Assembly (NCBI RefSeq): GCF_945859705.1
Contig: NC_079135.1
Location: 38,613,679-38,677,678 of the forward strand
Direction of reading: 5' to 3'
Source of the DNA: Episyrphus balteatus
Lineage: Eukaryota > Arthropoda > Insecta > Diptera > Syrphidae
DNA length: 64,000 nucleotides
The position numbers and the translations under genes were made by a program. Below are positions 1-12,648 of the stretch, one piece after another. Position 1 is the stretch's first letter; each line of letters begins with the position of its first letter. Under the pieces are notes generated by a model. It worked only from the letters and a program-made list of their open reading frames with translations, did no database searches and had not been told where the DNA came from.

Positions 1-256
1 TACATTTTTGTGATCTGTGAGTCGATATCCTTCGCATACAATTCAATTGGAGTTGAAAAATTCATTTTTGAAGAAAATGACATTTCAAAATCTTTAAATC
101 GTCATATCTCGTTAACCGAGCGTCTAAACAGGTCAAAACTTGCAAAATTCAAAATTCTCTAATAATAAAACTACATGTCCAAAACTTATAGAAAATACAT
201 TTTTGTGCTCTGTGAGTCGATATCCTTTGCATACAATTCAATTGGAGTTGAAAAAT

Positions 257-275
257 TCATTTTTGAAGAAAATGA
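257..275. other. 7-bp dyad (hairpin-capable) in each monomer
   Basis: Perfect inverted repeat tcatttt-tgaag-aaaatga, with 7-bp arms and a 5-nt spacer, at monomer offsets 83-101. It recurs in every monomer with the common ttCat allele. The ttAat and ttTat alleles at offset 84 (for example the monomers at 760, 3099 and 33768) shorten the arms, while the recurrent gaGgaaaa allele (42931, 44684, 47609, 52289) falls in the spacer. Short dyads are reported in several centromeric satellites that lack CENP-B boxes; any function here is inference. Confidence 0.6.
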
Positions 276-302
276 CATTTCAAAATCTTTAAATCGTCAT
301 AT

Positions 303-315
303 CTCGTTAACCGAG
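303..315. other. ctcg-ttaac-cgag dyad in each monomer
   Basis: A G+C-richer inverted repeat with 4-bp arms ctcg/cgag around ttaac at monomer offsets 129-141, also holding the palindrome gttaac. It is conserved in nearly all units; the recurrent gttaGccg allele (40785, 46244, 55214, 55994) alters only the spacer, and the cgaAcg allele (for example 38641, 41565, 47024) changes the last arm base. The inverted-repeat element described at 21808-22057 inserted 2-3 bp to the left of this dyad. Confidence 0.5.
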
Positions 316-564
316 CGTCTAAACAGGTCAAAACTTGCAAAATTCAAAATTCTCTAAAAACAAAACTACAAGTCCAAAACTTATAGAAAATACATTTTTG
401 TGCTCTGTGAGTCGATATCCTTCGCATACAATTCAATTGGAGTTGAAAAATTCATTTTTGAAGAAAATGACATTTCAAAATCTTTAAATCGTCATATCTC
501 GTTAACCGAGCGTCTAAACAGGTCAAAACTTGCAAAATTCAAAATTCTCTAAAAACAAAACTAC

Positions 565-2903
565 ATGTCCAAAACTTATAGAAAATACATTTTTGTGCTC
601 TGTGAGTCGATATCCTTCGCATACAATTCAATTGGAGTTGAAAAATTCATTTTTGAAGAAAATGACATTTCAAAATCTTTAAATCGTCATATCTCGTTAA
701 CCGAGCGTCTAAACAGGTCAAAACTTGCAAAATTCAAAATTCTCTAAAAACAAAACTACAAGTCCAAAACTTATAGAAAATACATTTTTGTGCTCTGTGA
801 GTCGATATCCTTCGCATACAATTCAATTGGAGTTGAAAAATTAATTTTTGAAGAAAATGACATTTCAAAATCTTCAAATCGTCATATCTCGTTAACCGAG
901 CGTCTAAACAGGTCAAAACTTGCAAAATTCAAAATTCTCTAAAAACAAAACTACAAGTCCAAAACTTATAGAAAATACATTTTTGTGATCTGTGAGTCGA
1001 TATCCTTCGCATACAATTCAATTGGAGTTGAAAAATTCATTTTTGAAGAAAATGACATTTCAAAATCTTTAAATCGTCATATCTCGTTAACCGAGCGTCT
1101 AAACAGGTCAAAACTTGCAAAATTCAAAATTCTCTAATAATAAAACTACATGTCCAAAACTTATAGAAAATACATTTTTGTGCTCTGTGAGTCGATATCC
1201 TTTGCATACAATTCAATTGGAGTTGAAAAATTCATTTTTGAAGAAAATGACATTTCAAAATCTTTAAATCGTCATATCTCGTTAACCGAGCGTCTAAACA
1301 GGTCAAAACTTGCAAAATTCAAAATTCTCTAAAAACAAAACTACAAGTCCAAAACTTATAGAAAATACATTTTTGTGCTCTGTGAGTCGATATCCTTCGC
1401 ATACAATTCAATTGGAGTTGAAAAATTCATTTTTGAAGAAAATGACATTTCAAAATCTTTAAATCGTCATATCTCGTTAACCGAGCGTCTAAACAGGTCA
1501 AAACTTGCAAAATTCAAAATTCTCTAAAAACAAAACTACAAGTCCAAAACTTATAGAAAATACATTTTTGTGATCTGTGAGTCGATATCCTTCGCATACA
1601 ATTCAATTGGAGTTGAAAAATTCATTTTTGAAGAAAATGACATTTCAAAATCTTTAAATCGTCATATCTCGTTAACCGAGCGTCTAAACAGGTCAAAACT
1701 TGCAAAATTCAAAATTCTCTAAAAACAAAACTACATGTCCAAAACTTATAGAAAATACATTTTTGTGCTCTGTGAGTCGATATCCTTCGCATACAATTCA
1801 ATTGGAGTTGAAAAATTCATTTTTGAAGAAAATGACATTTCAAAATCTTTAAATCGTCATATCTCGTTAACCGAGCGTCTAAACAGGTCAAAACTTGCAA
1901 AATTCAAAATTCTCTAAAAACAAAACTACATGTCCAAAACTTATAGAAAATACATTTTTGTGCTCTGTGAGTCGATATCCTTCGCATACAATTCAATTGG
2001 AGTTGAAAAATTCATTTTTGAAGAAAATGACATTTCAAAATCTTTAAATCGTCATATCTCGTTAACCGAGCGTCTAAACAGGTCAAAACTTGCAAAATTC
2101 AAAATTCTCTAAAAACAAAACTACAAGTCCAAAACTTATAGAAAATACATTTTTGTGATCTGTGAGTCGATATCCTTCGCATACAATTCAATTGGAGTTG
2201 AAAAATTCATTTTTGAAGAAAATGACATTTCAAAATCTTTAAATCGTCATATCTCGTTAACCGAGCGCTAAAAAGGTCAAAACTTGCAAAATTCAAAATT
2301 CTCTAAAAACAAAACTACAAGTCCAAAACTTATAGAAAATACATTTTTGTGATCTGTGAGTCGATATCCTTCGCATACAATTCAATTGGAGTTGAAAAAT
2401 TCATTTTTGAAGAAAATGACATTTCAAAATCTTTAAATCGTCATATCTCGTTAACCGAGCGTCTAAACAGGTCAAAACTTGCAAAATTCAAAATTCTCTA
2501 ATAATAAAACTACATGTCCAAAACTTATAGAAAATACATTTTTGTGCTCTGTGAGTCGATATCCTTTGCATACAATTCAATTGGAGTTGAAAAATTCATT
2601 TTTGAAGAAAATGACATTTCAAAATCTTTAAATCGTCATATCTCGTTAACCGAGCGTCTAAACAGGTCAAAACTTGCAAAATTCAAAATTCTCTAAAAAC
2701 AAAACTACAAGTCCAAAACTTATAGAAAATACATTTTTGTGCTCTGTGAGTCGATATCCTTCGCATACAATTCAATTGGAGTTGAAAAATTCATTTTTGA
2801 AGAAAATGACATTTCAAAATCTTTAAATCGTCATATCTCGTTAACCGAGCGTCTAAACAGGTCAAAACTTGCAAAATTCAAAATTCTCTAAAAACAAAAC
2901 TAC
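565..2903. repeat. HOR block Z: 12 monomers, 2,339 bp
   Basis: Twelve monomers in the same variant order as the following blocks, but with only one gtgA 'aag' monomer (1540) between the gtgC unit at 1345 and the two consecutive atg monomers at 1735 and 1930, where blocks A-D have three. Otherwise it matches: atg (565), ttAat/ttcaaat (760), taataat-ended (955), atg with tttgc (1150). Its 194-bp unit at 2125 has gcgctaaaAagg, a private change from gcgctaaaCagg elsewhere. The spacing 565 to 2904, 1150 to 3489 and 175 to 2514 is 2,339 bp each time. Confidence 0.85.
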
Positions 2904-5900
2904 ATGTCCAAAACTTATAGAAAATACATTTTTGTGCTCTGTGAGTCGATATCCTTCGCATACAATTCAATTGGAGTTGAAAAATTCATTTTTGAAGAAA
3001 ATGACATTTCAAAATCTTTAAATCGTCATATCTCGTTAACCGAGCGTCTAAACAGGTCAAAACTTGCAAAATTCAAAATTCTCTAAAAACAAAACTACAA
3101 GTCCAAAACTTATAGAAAATACATTTTTGTGCTCTGTGAGTCGATATCCTTCGCATACAATTCAATTGGAGTTGAAAAATTAATTTTTGAAGAAAATGAC
3201 ATTTCAAAATCTTCAAATCGTCATATCTCGTTAACCGAGCGTCTAAACAGGTCAAAACTTGCAAAATTCAAAATTCTCTAAAAACAAAACTACAAGTCCA
3301 AAACTTATAGAAAATACATTTTTGTGATCTGTGAGTCGATATCCTTCGCATACAATTCAATTGGAGTTGAAAAATTCATTTTTGAAGAAAATGACATTTC
3401 AAAATCTTTAAATCGTCATATCTCGTTAACCGAGCGTCTAAACAGGTCAAAACTTGCAAAATTCAAAATTCTCTAATAATAAAACTACATGTCCAAAACT
3501 TATAGAAAATACATTTTTGTGCTCTGTGAGTCGATATCCTTTGCATACAATTCAATTGGAGTTGAAAAATTCATTTTTGAAGAAAATGACATTTCAAAAT
3601 CTTTAAATCGTCATATCTCGTTAACCGAGCGTCTAAACAGGTCAAAACTTGCAAAATTCAAAATTCTCTAAAAACAAAACTACAAGTCCAAAACTTATAG
3701 AAAATACATTTTTGTGCTCTGTGAGTCGATATCCTTCGCATACAATTCAATTGGAGTTGAAAAATTCATTTTTGAAGAAAATGACATTTCAAAATCTTTA
3801 AATCGTCATATCTCGTTAACCGAGCGTCTAAACAGGTCAAAACTTGCAAAATTCAAAATTCTCTAAAAACAAAACTACAAGTCCAAAACTTATAGAAAAT
3901 ACATTTTTGTGATCTGTGAGTCGATATCCTTCGCATACAATTCAATTGGAGTTGAAAAATTCATTTTTGAAGAAAATGACATTTCAAAATCTTTAAATCG
4001 TCATATCTCGTTAACCGAGCGTCTAAACAGGTCAAAACTTGCAAAATTCAAAATTCTCTAAAAACAAAACTACAAGTCCAAAACTTATAGAAAATACATT
4101 TTTGTGATCTGTGAGTCGATATCCTTCGCATACAATTCAATTGGAGTTGAAAAATTCATTTTTGAAGAAAATGACATTTCAAAATCTTTAAATCGTCATA
4201 TCTCGTTAACCGAGCGTCTAAACAGGTCAAAACTTGCAAAATTCAAAATTCTCTAAAAACAAAACTACAAGTCCAAAACTTATAGAAAATACATTTTTGT
4301 GATCTGTGAGTCGATATCCTTCGCATACAATTCAATTGGAGTTGAAAAATTCATTTTTGAAGAAAATGACATTTCAAAATCTTTAAATCGTCATATCTCG
4401 TTAACCGAGCGTCTAAACAGGTCAAAACTTGCAAAATTCAAAATTCTCTAAAAACAAAACTACATGTCCAAAACTTATAGAAAATACATTTTTGTGCTCT
4501 GTGAGTCGATATCCTTCGCATACAATTCAATTGGAGTTGAAAAATTCATTTTTGAAGAAAATGACATTTCAAAATCTTTAAATCGTCATATCTCGTTAAC
4601 CGAGCGTCTAAACAGGTCAAAACTTGCAAAATTCAAAATTCTCTAAAAACAAAACTACATGTCCAAAACTTATAGAAAATACATTTTTGTGCTCTGTGAG
4701 TCGATATCCTTCGCATACAATTCAATTGGAGTTGAAAAATTCATTTTTGAAGAAAATGACATTTCAAAATCTTTAAATCGTCATATCTCGTTAACCGAGC
4801 GTCTAAACAGGTCAAAACTTGCAAAATTCAAAATTCTCTAAAAACAAAACTACAAGTCCAAAACTTATAGAAAATACATTTTTGTGATCTGTGAGTCGAT
4901 ATCCTTCGCATACAATTCAATTGGAGTTGAAAAATTCATTTTTGAAGAAAATGACATTTCAAAATCTTTAAATCGTCATATCTCGTTAACCGAGCGCTAA
5001 ACAGGTCAAAACTTGCAAAATTCAAAATTCTCTAAAAACAAAACTACAAGTCCAAAACTTATAGAAAATACATTTTTGTGATCTGTGAGTCGATATCCTT
5101 CGCATACAATTCAATTGGAGTTGAAAAATTCATTTTTGAAGAAAATGACATTTCAAAATCTTTAAATCGTCATATCTCGTTAACCGAGCGTCTAAACAGG
5201 TCAAAACTTGCAAAATTCAAAATTCTCTAATAATAAAACTACATGTCCAAAACTTATAGAAAATACATTTTTGTGCTCTGTGAGTCGATATCCTTTGCAT
5301 ACAATTCAATTGGAGTTGAAAAATTCATTTTTGAAGAAAATGACATTTCAAAATCTTTAAATCGTCATATCTCGTTAACCGAGCGTCTAAACAGGTCAAA
5401 ACTTGCAAAATTCAAAATTCTCTAAAAACAAAACTACAAGTCCAAAACTTATAGAAAATACATTTTTGTGCTCTGTGAGTCGATATCCTTCGCATACAAT
5501 TCAATTGGAGTTGAAAAATTCATTTTTGAAGAAAATGACATTTCAAAATCTTTAAATCGTCATATCTCGTTAACCGAGCGTCTAAACAGGTCAAAACTTG
5601 CAAAATTCAAAATTCTCTAAAAACAAAACTACATGTCCAAAACTTATAGAAAATACATTTTTGTGCTCTGTGAGTCGATATCCTTCGCATACAATTCAAT
5701 TGGAGTTGAAAAATTCATTTTTGAAGAAAATGACATTTCAAAATCTTTAAATCGTCATATCTCGTTAACCGAGCGCTAAACAGGTCAAAACTTGCAAAAT
5801 TCAAAATTCTCTAAAAACAAAACTACAAGTCCAAAACTTATAGAAAATACATTTTTGTGATCTGTGAGTCGATATCCTTCGCATACAATTCAATTGGAGT

Positions 5901-6411
5901 TGAAAAATTCATTTTTGAAGAAAATGACATTTCAAAATCTTTAAATCGTCATATCTCGTTAACCGAGCGTCTAAACAGGTCAAAACTTGCAAAATTCAAA
6001 ATTCTCTAATAATAAAACTACATGTCCAAAACTTATAGAAAATACATTTTTGTGCTCTGTGAGTCGATATCCTTTGCATACAATTCAATTGGAGTTGAAA
6101 AATTCATTTTTGAAGAAAATGACATTTCAAAATCTTTAAATCGTCATATCTCGTTAACCGAGCGTCTAAACAGGTCAAAACTTGCAAAATTCAAAATTCT
6201 CTAAAAACAAAACTACAAGTCCAAAACTTATAGAAAATACATTTTTGTGCTCTGTGAGTCGATATCCTTCGCATACAATTCAATTGGAGTTGAAAAATTC
6301 ATTTTTGAAGAAAATGACATTTCAAAATCTTTAAATCGTCATATCTCGTTAACCGAGCGTCTAAACAGGTCAAAACTTGCAAAATTCAAAATTCTCTAAA
6401 AACAAAACTAC
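2904..6411. repeat. HOR block A: 18 monomers, 3,508 bp
   Basis: Eighteen monomers with variant order: atg (2904), ttAat/ttcaaat (3099), taataat (3294), atg-tttgc (3489), gtgC (3684), three gtgA (3879, 4074, 4269), two atg (4464, 4659), 194-bp gcgct unit (4854), taataat (5048), atg-tttgc (5243), gtgC (5438), 194-bp atg unit (5633), taataat (5827), atg-tttgc (6022), gtgC (6217). The two 194-bp units explain 3,508 rather than 3,510 bp. Repeated in block C at +6,237 bp. Confidence 0.9.
5633..6411. repeat. 779-bp tetramer distinguishing 18-mer from 14-mer HORs
   Basis: Four monomers (194-bp atg-gcgct unit, taataat-ended unit, atg-tttgc unit, gtgC unit) present in blocks A and C (11870-12648) but missing from B and D. 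The last three repeat the variant order of the preceding trio (5048, 5243, 5438), so the tetramer looks like a local tandem duplication by unequal exchange whose first unit is a hybrid of an atg monomer and a gcgct monomer. Confidence 0.75.
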
Positions 6412-9140
6412 ATGTCCAAAACTTATAGAAAATACATTTTTGTGCTCTGTGAGTCGATATCCTTCGCATACAATTCAATTGGAGTTGAAAAATTCATTTT
6501 TGAAGAAAATGACATTTCAAAATCTTTAAATCGTCATATCTCGTTAACCGAGCGTCTAAACAGGTCAAAACTTGCAAAATTCAAAATTCTCTAAAAACAA
6601 AACTACAAGTCCAAAACTTATAGAAAATACATTTTTGTGCTCTGTGAGTCGATATCCTTCGCATACAATTCAATTGGAGTTGAAAAATTAATTTTTGAAG
6701 AAAATGACATTTCAAAATCTTCAAATCGTCATATCTCGTTAACCGAGCGTCTAAACAGGTCAAAACTTGCAAAATTCAAAATTCTCTAAAAACAAAACTA
6801 CAAGTCCAAAACTTATAGAAAATACATTTTTGTGATCTGTGAGTCGATATCCTTCGCATACAATTCAATTGGAGTTGAAAAATTCATTTTTGAAGAAAAT
6901 GACATTTCAAAATCTTTAAATCGTCATATCTCGTTAACCGAGCGTCTAAACAGGTCAAAACTTGCAAAATTCAAAATTCTCTAATAATAAAACTACATGT
7001 CCAAAACTTATAGAAAATACATTTTTGTGCTCTGTGAGTCGATATCCTTTGCATACAATTCAATTGGAGTTGAAAAATTCATTTTTGAAGAAAATGACAT
7101 TTCAAAATCTTTAAATCGTCATATCTCGTTAACCGAGCGTCTAAACAGGTCAAAACTTGCAAAATTCAAAATTCTCTAAAAACAAAACTACAAGTCCAAA
7201 ACTTATAGAAAATACATTTTTGTGCTCTGTGAGTCGATATCCTTCGCATACAATTCAATTGGAGTTGAAAAATTCATTTTTGAAGAAAATGACATTTCAA
7301 AATCTTTAAATCGTCATATCTCGTTAACCGAGCGTCTAAACAGGTCAAAACTTGCAAAATTCAAAATTCTCTAAAAACAAAACTACAAGTCCAAAACTTA
7401 TAGAAAATACATTTTTGTGATCTGTGAGTCGATATCCTTCGCATACAATTCAATTGGAGTTGAAAAATTCATTTTTGAAGAAAATGACATTTCAAAATCT
7501 TTAAATCGTCATATCTCGTTAACCGAGCGTCTAAACAGGTCAAAACTTGCAAAATTCAAAATTCTCTAAAAACAAAACTACAAGTCCAAAACTTATAGAA
7601 AATACATTTTTGTGATCTGTGAGTCGATATCCTTCGCATACAATTCAATTGGAGTTGAAAAATTCATTTTTGAAGAAAATGACATTTCAAAATCTTTAAA
7701 TCGTCATATCTCGTTAACCGAGCGTCTAAACAGGTCAAAACTTGCAAAATTCAAAATTCTCTAAAAACAAAACTACAAGTCCAAAACTTATAGAAAATAC
7801 ATTTTTGTGATCTGTGAGTCGATATCCTTCGCATACAATTCAATTGGAGTTGAAAAATTCATTTTTGAAGAAAATGACATTTCAAAATCTTTAAATCGTC
7901 ATATCTCGTTAACCGAGCGTCTAAACAGGTCAAAACTTGCAAAATTCAAAATTCTCTAAAAACAAAACTACATGTCCAAAACTTATAGAAAATACATTTT
8001 TGTGCTCTGTGAGTCGATATCCTTCGCATACAATTCAATTGGAGTTGAAAAATTCATTTTTGAAGAAAATGACATTTCAAAATCTTTAAATCGTCATATC
8101 TCGTTAACCGAGCGTCTAAACAGGTCAAAACTTGCAAAATTCAAAATTCTCTAAAAACAAAACTACATGTCCAAAACTTATAGAAAATACATTTTTGTGC
8201 TCTGTGAGTCGATATCCTTCGCATACAATTCAATTGGAGTTGAAAAATTCATTTTTGAAGAAAATGACATTTCAAAATCTTTAAATCGTCATATCTCGTT
8301 AACCGAGCGTCTAAACAGGTCAAAACTTGCAAAATTCAAAATTCTCTAAAAACAAAACTACAAGTCCAAAACTTATAGAAAATACATTTTTGTGATCTGT
8401 GAGTCGATATCCTTCGCATACAATTCAATTGGAGTTGAAAAATTCATTTTTGAAGAAAATGACATTTCAAAATCTTTAAATCGTCATATCTCGTTAACCG
8501 AGCGCTAAACAGGTCAAAACTTGCAAAATTCAAAATTCTCTAAAAACAAAACTACAAGTCCAAAACTTATAGAAAATACATTTTTGTGATCTGTGAGTCG
8601 ATATCCTTCGCATACAATTCAATTGGAGTTGAAAAATTCATTTTTGAAGAAAATGACATTTCAAAATCTTTAAATCGTCATATCTCGTTAACCGAGCGTC
8701 TAAACAGGTCAAAACTTGCAAAATTCAAAATTCTCTAATAATAAAACTACATGTCCAAAACTTATAGAAAATACATTTTTGTGCTCTGTGAGTCGATATC
8801 CTTTGCATACAATTCAATTGGAGTTGAAAAATTCATTTTTGAAGAAAATGACATTTCAAAATCTTTAAATCGTCATATCTCGTTAACCGAGCGTCTAAAC
8901 AGGTCAAAACTTGCAAAATTCAAAATTCTCTAAAAACAAAACTACAAGTCCAAAACTTATAGAAAATACATTTTTGTGCTCTGTGAGTCGATATCCTTCG
9001 CATACAATTCAATTGGAGTTGAAAAATTCATTTTTGAAGAAAATGACATTTCAAAATCTTTAAATCGTCATATCTCGTTAACCGAGCGTCTAAACAGGTC
9101 AAAACTTGCAAAATTCAAAATTCTCTAAAAACAAAACTAC
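6412..9140. repeat. HOR block B: 14 monomers, 2,729 bp
   Basis: Same variant order as block A minus the 779-bp tetramer, with a single 194-bp unit at 8362. Marker positions 6412, 6997, 7972, 8167 and 8751 are exactly 3,508 bp after their block A equivalents and 2,729 bp before those of block C. I saw no sequence difference from the matching monomers of A by eye. Confidence 0.9.
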
Positions 9141-12100
9141 ATGTCCAAAACTTATAGAAAATACATTTTTGTGCTCTGTGAGTCGATATCCTTCGCATAC
9201 AATTCAATTGGAGTTGAAAAATTCATTTTTGAAGAAAATGACATTTCAAAATCTTTAAATCGTCATATCTCGTTAACCGAGCGTCTAAACAGGTCAAAAC
9301 TTGCAAAATTCAAAATTCTCTAAAAACAAAACTACAAGTCCAAAACTTATAGAAAATACATTTTTGTGCTCTGTGAGTCGATATCCTTCGCATACAATTC
9401 AATTGGAGTTGAAAAATTAATTTTTGAAGAAAATGACATTTCAAAATCTTCAAATCGTCATATCTCGTTAACCGAGCGTCTAAACAGGTCAAAACTTGCA
9501 AAATTCAAAATTCTCTAAAAACAAAACTACAAGTCCAAAACTTATAGAAAATACATTTTTGTGATCTGTGAGTCGATATCCTTCGCATACAATTCAATTG
9601 GAGTTGAAAAATTCATTTTTGAAGAAAATGACATTTCAAAATCTTTAAATCGTCATATCTCGTTAACCGAGCGTCTAAACAGGTCAAAACTTGCAAAATT
9701 CAAAATTCTCTAATAATAAAACTACATGTCCAAAACTTATAGAAAATACATTTTTGTGCTCTGTGAGTCGATATCCTTTGCATACAATTCAATTGGAGTT
9801 GAAAAATTCATTTTTGAAGAAAATGACATTTCAAAATCTTTAAATCGTCATATCTCGTTAACCGAGCGTCTAAACAGGTCAAAACTTGCAAAATTCAAAA
9901 TTCTCTAAAAACAAAACTACAAGTCCAAAACTTATAGAAAATACATTTTTGTGCTCTGTGAGTCGATATCCTTCGCATACAATTCAATTGGAGTTGAAAA
10001 ATTCATTTTTGAAGAAAATGACATTTCAAAATCTTTAAATCGTCATATCTCGTTAACCGAGCGTCTAAACAGGTCAAAACTTGCAAAATTCAAAATTCTC
10101 TAAAAACAAAACTACAAGTCCAAAACTTATAGAAAATACATTTTTGTGATCTGTGAGTCGATATCCTTCGCATACAATTCAATTGGAGTTGAAAAATTCA
10201 TTTTTGAAGAAAATGACATTTCAAAATCTTTAAATCGTCATATCTCGTTAACCGAGCGTCTAAACAGGTCAAAACTTGCAAAATTCAAAATTCTCTAAAA
10301 ACAAAACTACAAGTCCAAAACTTATAGAAAATACATTTTTGTGATCTGTGAGTCGATATCCTTCGCATACAATTCAATTGGAGTTGAAAAATTCATTTTT
10401 GAAGAAAATGACATTTCAAAATCTTTAAATCGTCATATCTCGTTAACCGAGCGTCTAAACAGGTCAAAACTTGCAAAATTCAAAATTCTCTAAAAACAAA
10501 ACTACAAGTCCAAAACTTATAGAAAATACATTTTTGTGATCTGTGAGTCGATATCCTTCGCATACAATTCAATTGGAGTTGAAAAATTCATTTTTGAAGA
10601 AAATGACATTTCAAAATCTTTAAATCGTCATATCTCGTTAACCGAGCGTCTAAACAGGTCAAAACTTGCAAAATTCAAAATTCTCTAAAAACAAAACTAC
10701 ATGTCCAAAACTTATAGAAAATACATTTTTGTGCTCTGTGAGTCGATATCCTTCGCATACAATTCAATTGGAGTTGAAAAATTCATTTTTGAAGAAAATG
10801 ACATTTCAAAATCTTTAAATCGTCATATCTCGTTAACCGAGCGTCTAAACAGGTCAAAACTTGCAAAATTCAAAATTCTCTAAAAACAAAACTACATGTC
10901 CAAAACTTATAGAAAATACATTTTTGTGCTCTGTGAGTCGATATCCTTCGCATACAATTCAATTGGAGTTGAAAAATTCATTTTTGAAGAAAATGACATT
11001 TCAAAATCTTTAAATCGTCATATCTCGTTAACCGAGCGTCTAAACAGGTCAAAACTTGCAAAATTCAAAATTCTCTAAAAACAAAACTACAAGTCCAAAA
11101 CTTATAGAAAATACATTTTTGTGATCTGTGAGTCGATATCCTTCGCATACAATTCAATTGGAGTTGAAAAATTCATTTTTGAAGAAAATGACATTTCAAA
11201 ATCTTTAAATCGTCATATCTCGTTAACCGAGCGCTAAACAGGTCAAAACTTGCAAAATTCAAAATTCTCTAAAAACAAAACTACAAGTCCAAAACTTATA
11301 GAAAATACATTTTTGTGATCTGTGAGTCGATATCCTTCGCATACAATTCAATTGGAGTTGAAAAATTCATTTTTGAAGAAAATGACATTTCAAAATCTTT
11401 AAATCGTCATATCTCGTTAACCGAGCGTCTAAACAGGTCAAAACTTGCAAAATTCAAAATTCTCTAATAATAAAACTACATGTCCAAAACTTATAGAAAA
11501 TACATTTTTGTGCTCTGTGAGTCGATATCCTTTGCATACAATTCAATTGGAGTTGAAAAATTCATTTTTGAAGAAAATGACATTTCAAAATCTTTAAATC
11601 GTCATATCTCGTTAACCGAGCGTCTAAACAGGTCAAAACTTGCAAAATTCAAAATTCTCTAAAAACAAAACTACAAGTCCAAAACTTATAGAAAATACAT
11701 TTTTGTGCTCTGTGAGTCGATATCCTTCGCATACAATTCAATTGGAGTTGAAAAATTCATTTTTGAAGAAAATGACATTTCAAAATCTTTAAATCGTCAT
11801 ATCTCGTTAACCGAGCGTCTAAACAGGTCAAAACTTGCAAAATTCAAAATTCTCTAAAAACAAAACTACATGTCCAAAACTTATAGAAAATACATTTTTG
11901 TGCTCTGTGAGTCGATATCCTTCGCATACAATTCAATTGGAGTTGAAAAATTCATTTTTGAAGAAAATGACATTTCAAAATCTTTAAATCGTCATATCTC
12001 GTTAACCGAGCGCTAAACAGGTCAAAACTTGCAAAATTCAAAATTCTCTAAAAACAAAACTACAAGTCCAAAACTTATAGAAAATACATTTTTGTGATCT

Positions 12101-12648
12101 GTGAGTCGATATCCTTCGCATACAATTCAATTGGAGTTGAAAAATTCATTTTTGAAGAAAATGACATTTCAAAATCTTTAAATCGTCATATCTCGTTAAC
12201 CGAGCGTCTAAACAGGTCAAAACTTGCAAAATTCAAAATTCTCTAATAATAAAACTACATGTCCAAAACTTATAGAAAATACATTTTTGTGCTCTGTGAG
12301 TCGATATCCTTTGCATACAATTCAATTGGAGTTGAAAAATTCATTTTTGAAGAAAATGACATTTCAAAATCTTTAAATCGTCATATCTCGTTAACCGAGC
12401 GTCTAAACAGGTCAAAACTTGCAAAATTCAAAATTCTCTAAAAACAAAACTACAAGTCCAAAACTTATAGAAAATACATTTTTGTGCTCTGTGAGTCGAT
12501 ATCCTTCGCATACAATTCAATTGGAGTTGAAAAATTCATTTTTGAAGAAAATGACATTTCAAAATCTTTAAATCGTCATATCTCGTTAACCGAGCGTCTA
12601 AACAGGTCAAAACTTGCAAAATTCAAAATTCTCTAAAAACAAAACTAC
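9141..12648. repeat. HOR block C: 18 monomers, 3,508 bp
   Basis: Repeats block A at +6,237 bp, including both 194-bp units (11091 and 11870) and the extra tetramer. Every diagnostic variant I checked (2904/9141, 3099/9336, 3489/9726, 4464/10701, 4659/10896, 5243/11480) matches in type and spacing. Confidence 0.9.

Larger units (their letters stand above)
175..369 (+). repeat. Representative 195-bp monomer (atg type)
   Basis: A full monomer used as the coordinate reference: offset 1 is the A of atg at 175 and the unit ends with 'ctac' before the next aag at 370. It carries T at offset 2, C at 34 (gtgctctg) and T at 54 (tttgc). Recurrent variable sites across the array are offsets 2, 34, 54, 84, 116, about 144 and 184/187; the rest is close to invariant. 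All normal monomers contain EcoRV (gatatc), MfeI (caattg) and HpaI (gttaac) sites, while only gtgA monomers carry an extra gatc at offset 33-36. Because 195 bp equals 65 codons, one frame stays open for 61 codons per unit before the taa in 'ctctaa'; I read this as fortuitous. Confidence 0.95.

Noticed and set aside
303..315. ctcg-ttaac-cgag as a transcription terminator
   Set aside because: The 4-bp stem is short, is not followed by a T run, and recurs in every monomer of a non-coding eukaryotic array.
175..357. 60-residue reading frame on the + strand repeated in dozens of monomers
   Set aside because: 195 bp is 65 codons, so one open stretch recurs in phase. It starts only where offset 2 is T, is cut by the widespread 1-bp gcgct deletion, has no recognisable domain, and the variation does not look silent. 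It is a by-product of the satellite.
175..369. CENP-B box in the monomer
   Set aside because: A ttcg occurs (ttcgcatacaattcaat) but the required downstream CGGG half is missing, so the motif is not met.
734..925. 63-residue reading frame on the - strand, recurring in ttAat monomers
   Set aside because: It is open only because the ttAat allele removes a reverse-strand stop codon; it overlaps the + strand frame and is a chance consequence of one substitution.
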